From NCBI GenBank assembly GCA_947476695.1, contig CANJRD010000021.1:1-60886 (forward strand): a stretch of DNA of 60,886 nt. Direction: 5' to 3'. Numbering within the stretch: the stretch's first letter is position 1; every line of letters starts with the position of its first letter. The translations under genes and the position numbers were made by a program. Of this stretch, positions 49,046 to 56,361 are shown piece by piece. The notes beneath the pieces were generated by a model. That model saw nothing but the letters and a program-made list of their open reading frames with translations. It was not told the DNA's origin and ran no database searches. The DNA comes from Rhodospirillaceae bacterium (GTDB lineage Bacteria > Pseudomonadota > Alphaproteobacteria > Rhodospirillales > Rhodospirillaceae).

Positions 49046-51097
49046 ATGGAAGAACGTAGCCTCGGTCGTACCGGCCGTCTGAACCACGCTGTCCCGGACC
49101 ATGTCGCCCCTGTCGACATGGATGGGGTGTATCGCGCCGTCGTCGAGCACGCGCGCGACAGCTTTCTGATCGTGGATGCGAGCGGCGTCATCGTGTTCTG
49201 CAATCCCGCCGCCCGGGCGATGTTCGGGATGACGCAGGACGAACTGCTCGGCCGCAATTTCGGCTTCGCTTTCGGACCCGAGGGCGAGGCGACGCCCATC
49301 GAACTCGTGGCTGGCGGCAATCCTCTGTTCGTCGAAATGGTCGCGAGCCGCATGAGCTGGCAGGGCCAGCCGGCAACGCTCGTCGCGTTGTCCGACATCA
49401 CGGCCCGGCGGCTGCGCGAAACCGAATTGATGATTCATTCGACGGCGATGGAGACCGCGGCCAGCGGCATCTTCATCACCGACCGCAGCGGCGCCATCAA
49501 ATGGGTGAACAAGGCGCTGGAACAGATGACCGGATTCTCGCGGACACTGCTGGTCGGCATGAATGCTGCGCAGCTGGGTTCAGGCCGCGACAACGAAACG
49601 TCTTACAGCGAGATCGCGGCGCGTCTGACGGCGGGCGGCAATTGGAAAGGACGGCTGATCTGCCGCCATAAGAACGGCGAGACCTACACGGTCGAGCAGA
49701 CGACGACACCCATTCCCGACGCCACGGGGCGCTATTCGCATTTCGTGTCGGTGCAGGAAGATATTTCGGAGCGGCTGCGGACGCAGGATCGGCTCGTCCA
49801 ACTGTCCGAGTACGACAGCCTTACGGGGCTGCCGAACCGGCATCAGTTCACGGAAAGGCTGAAATCTGCGCTCGAGCGCGCTAATCGCGCCGGTACGGCG
49901 GTCGCGGTGATGTTGATGGACCTCGATAACTTCAAGGCCGTCAACAATACCCTCGGCCACCGTGCCGGCGACACTTTGATCCAGGCGATCGCCGCGCGGA
50001 TCGCCAAGCTGATGCGGACCACCGACACGCTGGCGCGTTTCGGCGGTGACGATTTCGGCATCATCTTCGAGAACGTCACCGACATGGCGGCGGCCAACAG
50101 AACGGTTCGCCGCATCCTCGACTGCCTGAAGCAGCCGGTGATGGTCGAAGGCCAGTTGCTGAAAGTCTCGGCGTCCATCGGCATCGCCGCGTATCCGAAG
50201 GACGACGTGGAGCCGCTGGCGCTGATCCGCGAGGCCGAACTCGCGATGTATCAGGCCAAGGGCGACGGCGGTCAGACGTTCAAGTATTTCGACCGCGATA
50301 TGGATGCCGACATCCGCCGTCGCGTGCAGCTTGAATCCGACCTGCGCCGCGCGCTCGACAAAGGCGAGCTGTGGCTCGCCTTCCAGCCGCAGCTCGATCT
50401 TCACAACAACCGTGTGGTCGGCGCCGAGGCGCTGATCCGCTGGAACCATCCGACGCGCGGGCTGGTGTCGCCCGGCGAATTCATTCCCCTGGCGGAATCC
50501 TCCGGCTTGATCCTGCCGATCGGCGACTGGATCATCGAGGAAATCTGCCGCCAGAGCGTCGCGTTCGCCGACGCAGGGTTGGAAGAACTCCAGCTCGGGT
50601 TCAACGTCTCCGGCGTGCAGTTCCGCCAGCGCGATCTGTTCCAACAAGTGACGTCCAACCTCAACCGCGCGGGGCTGCCCATCGAGGCGCTCGATCTTGA
50701 AATCACCGAAACGGTGGCGATGGAACGCACCCAGCGCGTGAAGGAAAACGTCGATCAGTTGGCGCAAGCCGGCATCAGCATCTCGATGGACGACTTCGGT
50801 ACGGGCTACTCGTCGCTGTCCAATCTCCAGGCCTTCCCGGTGAAACGCCTGAAGGTCGATGCCTCGTTCGTGCGCGGCATCGGTCAGAACCGCGACGATG
50901 AGAAGATCGTGGAGGCGGTGATCAGGCTCGGCCAGAGCATGGGCCTCAAAATTGTCGCGGAGGGAGTCGAAACCGCCGAACAGCAACAATTCCTGCGGGA
51001 CCGGGACTGCGACGAGATGCAGGGCTATCTGCTGTCGAAACCCCTGCCGCCGGATCAGTTCGTGCGCTTCGTGCAGGCCCACCGCCGAGTCGCCTGA
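49046..51097 (+). CDS. PAS-PAS-GGDEF-EAL cyclic-di-GMP signalling protein
   Basis: A 683-residue cytosolic protein without membrane spans. Two PAS domains (about 25-115 and 128-240) are followed by a GGDEF domain (about 250-410). Its active loop reads Gly-Gly-Asp-Asp-Phe near residue 333, a conservative Glu-to-Asp change, with an intact Arg-Thr-Thr-Asp inhibitory site. The EAL domain (about 420-675) keeps Glu-Ala-Leu-Ile-Arg-Trp, Asn-Val-Ser, Asp-Asp-Phe-Gly-Thr-Gly-Tyr, Lys-Val-Asp and Glu-Gly-Val-Glu-Thr. It is probably an active phosphodiesterase with a modified or regulatory cyclase half. Divergent from the receiver-kaiB pair. Confidence 0.92.
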   Translation: MEERSLGRTGRLNHAVPDHVAPVDMDGVYRAVVEHARDSFLIVDASGVIVFCNPAARAMFGMTQDELLGRNFGFAFGPEGEATPIELVAGGNPLFVEMVASRMSWQGQPATLVALSDITARRLRETELMIHSTAMETAASGIFITDRSGAIKWVNKALEQMTGFSRTLLVGMNAAQLGSGRDNETSYSEIAARLTAGGNWKGRLICRHKNGETYTVEQTTTPIPDATGRYSHFVSVQEDISERLRTQDRLVQLSEYDSLTGLPNRHQFTERLKSALERANRAGTAVAVMLMDLDNFKAVNNTLGHRAGDTLIQAIAARIAKLMRTTDTLARFGGDDFGIIFENVTDMAAANRTVRRILDCLKQPVMVEGQLLKVSASIGIAAYPKDDVEPLALIREAELAMYQAKGDGGQTFKYFDRDMDADIRRRVQLESDLRRALDKGELWLAFQPQLDLHNNRVVGAEALIRWNHPTRGLVSPGEFIPLAESSGLILPIGDWIIEEICRQSVAFADAGLEELQLGFNVSGVQFRQRDLFQQVTSNLNRAGLPIEALDLEITETVAMERTQRVKENVDQLAQAGISISMDDFGTGYSSLSNLQAFPVKRLKVDASFVRGIGQNRDDEKIVEAVIRLGQSMGLKIVAEGVETAEQQQFLRDRDCDEMQGYLLSKPLPPDQFVRFVQAHRRVA

Positions 51098-51154
51098 ACG
51101 CCTCGCCAACCCCGGTTCCGGCCTATATAAACAGGCGCGGAAACCGGGGGCGGT

Positions 51155-52087
51155 ATGACGTCGATCACAAGCATGACTGGCTACGCGCGTGCCGATGGGC
51201 GCTGCGAGGCGCCGGGCATCGGCACGCCGTTCAGCTGGATTTGGGAAGCCAAAAGCGTCAATGGCAAGGGCCTGGATCTGCGGATCCGGGTGCCGGCGGG
51301 ATTCGACTCGATCGAGCTGCCGGTGCGCCAGGCGGCAAACGCCGCTTTGGCGCGCGGCTCGCTGTCGCTCGGGCTCCACATCACGCTCGATTCCAGCGCC
51401 GCCGTCCCGAAGATCAACGAGCCTCTGCTCGATGCGGCGATCGCCCTGGCCATGAAGAAGGCCGCGAACCTGCCCGCGGGCGCGTTGGGCAAGACGATCG
51501 ATCCCGCGCGGATCGACGGCCTGCTGGCGTTGCGCGGGGTACTTGAACCCGCCGAACTGACGCCACCGGAGGCGGAAGCGCTCGCGGTGCGCGACCGCGC
51601 CCTGATTCAAGGCGCGATCCAGGCGCTGGATGGCCTGAGCGCTTCACGCCGTCAGGAAGGGTCGCGCCTGGCGCCGGTCGTCACCGCCTTGCTCGATGAG
51701 ATCGCCGGACTTTCGGAAGCCGCGCGCGGCCTCGCGGCGACCCAGCCGGCGACGCTGCTGGCGCGTATGCAGCAGCAGATCGGCGAACTTGCGAGCGCCA
51801 CGCCCGCGCTGACGCCGGAACGCCTGGCGCAGGAAGTGGCGATGCTGGCGCTGAAAGCCGATGTCCGCGAGGAACTGGACCGCCTGACGGCCCATATTTC
51901 CCAGGCGCGGGAGATGCTGAACGCCGGCGCGCCCTGCGGCCGCAAGCTCGATTTCCTGTCGCAGGAATTCAACCGCGAAGCCAACACCCTGTGCTCCAAG
52001 TCGACCGACGTCGCCTTGACGCGCGTGGGCCTGGCGTTGAAAGCTGCGATCGACCAATTCCGCGAGCAGATCCAGAACATCGAATAG
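51155..52087 (+). CDS. yicC: YicC family endoribonuclease
   Basis: A 310-residue protein of the YicC family, recently described as RNases. N-terminal Ser-Met-Thr-Gly-Tyr-Ala-Arg and Glu-Ala-Lys-Ser-Val-Asn-Gly-Lys-Gly-Leu-Asp-Leu are canonical. The C-terminal Gly-Arg-Lys-Leu-Asp-Phe-Leu-Ser-Gln-Glu-Phe-Asn-Arg-Glu-Ala-Asn-Thr block is nearly invariant and contains metal-site residues. It precedes gmk with a one-base overlap, the standard arrangement. Confidence 0.93.
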   Translation: MTSITSMTGYARADGRCEAPGIGTPFSWIWEAKSVNGKGLDLRIRVPAGFDSIELPVRQAANAALARGSLSLGLHITLDSSAAVPKINEPLLDAAIALAMKKAANLPAGALGKTIDPARIDGLLALRGVLEPAELTPPEAEALAVRDRALIQGAIQALDGLSASRRQEGSRLAPVVTALLDEIAGLSEAARGLAATQPATLLARMQQQIGELASATPALTPERLAQEVAMLALKADVREELDRLTAHISQAREMLNAGAPCGRKLDFLSQEFNREANTLCSKSTDVALTRVGLALKAAIDQFREQIQNIE

Positions 52088-52734
52088 TGAGCATCTCCGT
52101 CCAACGCCGTGGCCTGATGCTGGTGCTGTCCTCGCCTTCGGGCGCGGGCAAGTCCACGATCTCGCGCGCCTTGCTGGCGGACGATCCCGAGCTTTCGATG
52201 TCGGTCTCCGTCACCACGCGTAAGCCGCGTCCCGGTGAAGTCGACGGCAAGGACTACTTCTTCATCAGCGTCGCCGAACACGAGCGCATGGTGCGCGACA
52301 ACGAATTGCTCGAACACGCCAAGGTGTTCGACAATCTCTACGGCACACCGCGCGCCTATGTTCAGAAAGTGCTGAGCAGCGGCAAGGACATCCTGTTCGA
52401 CATCGATTGGCAGGGCACCCAGAAACTCACCGCAGGCACGCGCGAAGACGTGGTCACGATCTTCATCCTGCCGCCGTCCCACGACGAGTTGGATCGCCGC
52501 CTGCGCGCGCGCGCGCAAGACTCCGACGAAGTCGTGCGCGGGCGCATGGCCCGCGCCGCCGACGAAATGAGCCACTTCGCCGAATACGACTACGTCGTCA
52601 TCAACACCGAGATCGAAAAAAGCATCGCGCAGGTTCGCACCATTCTGGCGGCCGAGCGCCTGCGCCGCACCCGTCAGCCGGGGCTGGTCGATTTCGTCAA
52701 CCAGCTGCGCGGCGGCCGGTCCCCTAATCGATAA
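52087..52734 (+). CDS. gmk: Guanylate kinase
   Basis: A 215-residue nucleotide kinase converting GMP to GDP. P-loop Ser-Ser-Pro-Ser-Gly-Ala-Gly-Lys-Ser-Thr near residues 14-23, GMP-binding Ser-Val-Thr-Thr-Arg-Lys-Pro-Arg-Pro-Gly-Glu, and Phe-Asp-Ile-Asp-Trp-Gln-Gly. GTG 52087 shares its G with the yicC TAG stop, fixing the start. The last few codons run into the opposite-strand arr remnant, so the C-terminal residues may derive from that junction. Confidence 0.95.
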   Translation: MSISVQRRGLMLVLSSPSGAGKSTISRALLADDPELSMSVSVTTRKPRPGEVDGKDYFFISVAEHERMVRDNELLEHAKVFDNLYGTPRAYVQKVLSSGKDILFDIDWQGTQKLTAGTREDVVTIFILPPSHDELDRRLRARAQDSDEVVRGRMARAADEMSHFAEYDYVVINTEIEKSIAQVRTILAAERLRRTRQPGLVDFVNQLRGGRSPNR

Positions 52735-52888
52735 TCGCGGCGTCCAATGTGCCGGTGAAATAAATCCACGACAGCGGCTTGTCGATGAAGTTGGATTGAT
52801 AGCCGACGACGAGCAGATCGCCTGGTTTGAGATCGGCTTTCGTGCCGTGGAAGAAAGATTGTGACAGGGCTGTTGCAGCTGCTGACAT
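52724..52888 (-). pseudogene. Truncated rifampin ADP-ribosyltransferase (arr) remnant
   Basis: Only 54 residues remain. Phe-Phe-His-Gly-Thr-Lys-Ala-Asp-Leu-Lys-Pro-Gly-Asp-Leu-Leu and Ile-Tyr-Phe-Thr-Gly-Thr-Leu-Asp-Ala-Ala-Ile match the N-terminal third of Arr, the enzyme that ADP-ribosylates rifamycins. The match ends where intact Arr continues with Trp-Gly-Ala-Glu-Leu-Ala. Here two unrelated codons and a stop follow, inside the gmk 3' end. About two thirds of the family length (about 140 residues) is missing, including the rest of the NAD-binding fold, so it cannot be active. Confidence 0.8.
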
Positions 52889-52999
52889 GACCCGCGGTTC
52901 CTTTGGCTTTGCATCGAGGGCGGTGTCTCTAGACCCGGCCCCCGGGCTTGCCGCAAGCCCCACCCTGCGATAGACACTGATGATGGAGAGCGGACCGGC

Positions 53000-53845
53000 T
53001 TAGCCCCGCGTGTCCCGCGCATTCTCCAAGCCATCCACAACATTCGCCAAAGCACAGAACTGTTGCACCGTCAGCGTCTCGGCGCGCGCAGTCGGATCGA
53101 TGCCGGCGGCTTCACACAATGCAATTGCATCTCCGCCGAGCGACTTCAGGCTTTGCCGCAACATCTTGCGGCGTTGGCCAAAGGCGGAGGCCGTGACGCG
53201 TTCGAGCGTCGCGCGGTTCGCGGGCGCGAGCGGCGCGGGGCGCGGATACAGCGTGATCACGCTCGAATCCACCTGCGGCGGCGGCGTGAAGGCGCGCGGA
53301 TTGATGTCGAAGGCGATCTCAACATGGCAAAGCCACTGCGCCATGATGCTGACGCGGCCATAGGCCTTGGTGCCGGGTTCCGCCGCGATCCGCAGTGCGA
53401 CTTCGCGCTGGAACATCAGCGTCATCGACTCGAAGGCCGTCACATTCTCCAGCCAGCCGAATAGCAACTCGGTGCCGACGTTGTAAGGCAGATTGGCGAC
53501 GATGCGGCGCGGTGCGGTGCCCAACGTCGCGGCATCGATCTTCAGCGCGTCGCCGGGAATGACCTCAAGCTTGCCCGGATAGGCATCGGCGAGTTCGCCG
53601 AGCAGCGCGCCGCAGCGCGGGTCCTTCTCAATGGCGATGACGTTCGCGCCGGCTTCCAGCAGCGCGCGCGTCAGGCCGCCGGGGCCGGGGCCGACTTCGA
53701 TGGTGGTGCCGCGCGTCACATCGCCGGCGGTGCGGACGATCCGGGCGCAGAGGTTCAGGTCGAGCAGGAAATGCTGGCCCAGCGACTTGTCGGCCAGCAG
53801 TCCGTGACGCGCGATCACATCGCGCAGAGGCGGCAGCTCCGTCAT
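53000..53845 (-). CDS. rsmA: 16S rRNA dimethyladenosine transferase RsmA (KsgA)
   Basis: A 281-residue rRNA methyltransferase that dimethylates two adjacent adenosines near the 3' end of 16S rRNA. Ser-Leu-Gly-Gln-His-Phe-Leu-Leu-Asp, Val-Gly-Pro-Gly-Pro-Gly-Gly-Leu-Thr (SAM site) and the catalytic Asn-Leu-Pro-Tyr-Asn-Val-Gly motif are present, with Phe-Gln-Arg-Glu-Val downstream. ATG 53845 overlaps the pdxA stop by 4 bases. Last gene of the lptF-lptD-surA-pdxA-rsmA cluster. Confidence 0.96.
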   Translation of the reverse strand: MTELPPLRDVIARHGLLADKSLGQHFLLDLNLCARIVRTAGDVTRGTTIEVGPGPGGLTRALLEAGANVIAIEKDPRCGALLGELADAYPGKLEVIPGDALKIDAATLGTAPRRIVANLPYNVGTELLFGWLENVTAFESMTLMFQREVALRIAAEPGTKAYGRVSIMAQWLCHVEIAFDINPRAFTPPPQVDSSVITLYPRPAPLAPANRATLERVTASAFGQRRKMLRQSLKSLGGDAIALCEAAGIDPTARAETLTVQQFCALANVVDGLENARDTRG

Positions 53846-54831
53846 GCTTGCGCGCGCCGGGCCGCCATCTCGGCGGCAAGCTGGAGCGCGGCCATCAGGC
53901 TCGACGGATCGGCAACGCCTTTGGTCGCGATGTCGAGCGCGGTGCCGTGATCGGGCGATGTGCGCACGAACGGCAGACCCAGCGTGACGTTGACGCCGCG
54001 CGCGAAATCGATGGTCTTCAGCGGGATCAGGGCCTGGTCGTGATACATGCACAAGGCGGCGTCGTAGGTGCGGCGTGCGGCCTCGTGGAACAGCGTGTCG
54101 GCGGGTGCCGGTCCCGTCACGGCGATGTCTTCGGCGCGCAAGGCGGCGATGGCGGGGGCGATCACGCGCGTTTCTTCATCGCCCATGATGCCGGCTTCGC
54201 CGGCATGGGGGTTCAGGGCGGCGACGACAAGGCGCGGGTTCGTCAGGCCGAAGTCGCGCTTCAAGGCGGCGGCCGTGATGCGGCCGTGGCTGATGATCGC
54301 TTCGCTCGTCAGCACCTTCGGCACATCGGACAGGCGCAAGTGCACGGTCACGGGCACCACGCGCAATCCCGGCACCGCCAGCATCATCACCGGCTCCGCG
54401 CCGGCCAGATGACCGAGGAACTCGGTATGACCCGGAAACGCGAAACCGACGCCCTTCAGGACCGATTTCTGGATGGGGTTGGTGACGATACCGCTGACGG
54501 TCCCGGCCTGTGTCATGGCGGCCGCGGTCTCGATGGCCGCGACGACGGCGCTCGCCGTCTCGGGCGTGGGCAAACCAAGCTGTGCTTCGGTGACCTGCAA
54601 CGGCAACACCGGCAGCGCGCGGCCGAAAACCGCAGCCGCGTCGGCGGGCTTGGCGATGGCCTCGACGGGGCAGGCGATGCCGAAGCGCTGCGCGATGCCG
54701 CGCAGGCGTTCAGGGTCATCAATGATGAAGAAGACGGGCGTGGCGGCATCGCGCGCCGCCCAGGTCTTCAATGCGATCTCGCCGCCGATCCCCGCCGGCT
54801 CGCCCATCGTGAGCGCAAGCGGCGCGCTCAT
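53842..54831 (-). CDS. pdxA: 4-hydroxythreonine-4-phosphate dehydrogenase PdxA
   Basis: A 329-residue enzyme of vitamin B6 synthesis. Family motifs: [10 protein letters not shown] at residues 10-19, Pro-Gly-His-Thr-Glu-Phe-Leu, [14 protein letters not shown] (metal and substrate site), and [10 protein letters not shown]. ATG 54831 lies 8 bases after the surA stop; GTG 54843, overlapping that stop, is an alternative. Confidence 0.95.
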   Translation of the reverse strand: MSAPLALTMGEPAGIGGEIALKTWAARDAATPVFFIIDDPERLRGIAQRFGIACPVEAIAKPADAAAVFGRALPVLPLQVTEAQLGLPTPETASAVVAAIETAAAMTQAGTVSGIVTNPIQKSVLKGVGFAFPGHTEFLGHLAGAEPVMMLAVPGLRVVPVTVHLRLSDVPKVLTSEAIISHGRITAAALKRDFGLTNPRLVVAALNPHAGEAGIMGDEETRVIAPAIAALRAEDIAVTGPAPADTLFHEAARRTYDAALCMYHDQALIPLKTIDFARGVNVTLGLPFVRTSPDHGTALDIATKGVADPSSLMAALQLAAEMAARRAQA

Positions 54832-54839
54832 TTTCAAGC

Positions 54840-56204
54840 TCACATCCGGACGTCGAGCAGCGCTTCGCGGCGCAGGTCGCGCAGTTTCTGGCGCGCGACG
54901 TTCTCGAGCTTGTCGTTCTCGAGCTTGGCGTAAATCTGGTCTTCGCTCGGCAGGCCGCTGTCGTCCTGGCGCGTGCACAGCATCGCGTAGACTTTTGCGC
55001 CCGTCAGCTCGATCGGTTGGCTGACGCGGTTGACGGGAAGGCCGACGACGCCGGCGCGCACTTTCTCCGGCAGCATGCCGATACGCAGCGGCGCGATCGG
55101 GCCCGAGCCCGGGCCGCCGACTTCTTTCGCCAGTTCGTTCATCTGGTCGCAGTTGCTGACCTTGGTGCTGACCGCCTCAAGGATCTTCTGCTGCTTGGCC
55201 GCGTCGGGCGCGCGGCTGCCGATCGTCGGCACGTAAATCTGGCTCATGGTGATGACGGCCATCAACGGGTCGGCCTCACCCGAGGCGCGACGTCCGCGCA
55301 GCTGCACGATGTGATAGCCGAGCGGTGCGTTGGTACGGATCGGATCGGAGATTTCGTTCGGTTCCATGCGCGCGATGGCCTGGTCGACTTCGTCTTCCAT
55401 CTCGCCGCGCAGCACCCAGCCAAGGTCGCCACCCACCGCGGCGGTGGGGCTTTGCGAGAATTGCTGCGCCAATGCGGCGAACGGCGTGCCGGTGCGGGCT
55501 TGCTGGACGAGACGTTCCGCCAGCTGACGCACGTCGGCGTCGCGGGTGCTGACGTTGATCGGCAGGAAGATCTCCGAGACTTCGTTCTCGGGCTTGCCCT
55601 GGTTGGCGGTCAGGCGCGCGAGCACGGTCTTCACTTCTTCGGGCGCGACGACGACGTCGCGGCGCAGTTCCTGACGCACGACCTTCAGCCAGGCGACGTC
55701 GGCTTCGATCTGCGAGAGGAGCGTGGTCATGTCGACGCCCTTCTCGTCCATCATCCGGCGGAAGGTGCCGGGCTGCATATTGTTGTTCTGCTCGATCAAA
55801 TCGACCGCGTTGCGCACTTCGGCGTCGGTGGTGGCGATCTTCAGCTTCTTGGCTTCCTGAAGCTTCAGGCGCTCGTCGATCAGCGACTGCACGACCTGCG
55901 GCACCAGGCGGCGCTGCATCTCGGGGCTGTTCTCCATGCCCGAGGTCGCCATGAACATCTGTACCCGCGACTGCACGTCATAGACGGTGATCACGTCTTC
56001 ATTGACGACGGCGGCGATCGCCATCGCACTGCCGCCCGAAGCACCGGCGCTGGCGGCGGTGGTGGAGGGCGGCGCCATCTGCGGCTGCGCGGGCTGCAAG
56101 GGGCCCAGCTGCGCCCAGGCGGCGGCGCTCCAGGTCGTTGCCAGCGCGAGGCCGGCAACGCTCAAGCGCAAAGCGCGTCGTGATTTGGCAGTCAGCAGCG
56201 GCAT
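54840..56204 (-). CDS. surA: Periplasmic chaperone/peptidyl-prolyl isomerase SurA
   Basis: A 454-residue exported chaperone for outer-membrane proteins. Signal peptide at about 1-31 (ending Ala-Trp-Ala-Gln). The SurA N-terminal domain has Val-Val-Asn-Glu-Asp-Val-Ile-Thr-Val-Tyr-Asp-Val and Gln-Ser-Leu-Ile-Asp-Glu-Arg-Leu-Lys-Leu-Gln-Glu-Ala. A parvulin domain has Ala-Leu-Ala-Gln-Gln-Phe-Ser-Gln-Ser-Pro-Thr-Ala and Gly-Asp-Leu-Gly-Trp-Val. A Gly-Tyr-His-Ile-Val-Gln-Leu-Arg-Gly-Arg-Arg strand closes it, and a second, weaker domain follows. 157 bases separate it from lptD. Confidence 0.92.
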   Translation of the reverse strand: MPLLTAKSRRALRLSVAGLALATTWSAAAWAQLGPLQPAQPQMAPPSTTAASAGASGGSAMAIAAVVNEDVITVYDVQSRVQMFMATSGMENSPEMQRRLVPQVVQSLIDERLKLQEAKKLKIATTDAEVRNAVDLIEQNNNMQPGTFRRMMDEKGVDMTTLLSQIEADVAWLKVVRQELRRDVVVAPEEVKTVLARLTANQGKPENEVSEIFLPINVSTRDADVRQLAERLVQQARTGTPFAALAQQFSQSPTAAVGGDLGWVLRGEMEDEVDQAIARMEPNEISDPIRTNAPLGYHIVQLRGRRASGEADPLMAVITMSQIYVPTIGSRAPDAAKQQKILEAVSTKVSNCDQMNELAKEVGGPGSGPIAPLRIGMLPEKVRAGVVGLPVNRVSQPIELTGAKVYAMLCTRQDDSGLPSEDQIYAKLENDKLENVARQKLRDLRREALLDVRM

Positions 56205-56361
56205 AGCGATCCGTCGCGCAAAGAGGCGCCGTCAGGGGTGGCGGAAGGGGCGTACCATACGCGGGAAATGTGGTGAAAACCAGCGGCCCGGCCAGGGCTT
56301 AGCTCTTTGTTTGGACGCTGTTTTTCCTGGCGAATCGGTTCTGCGCCGCTGTCGGGCGCGC

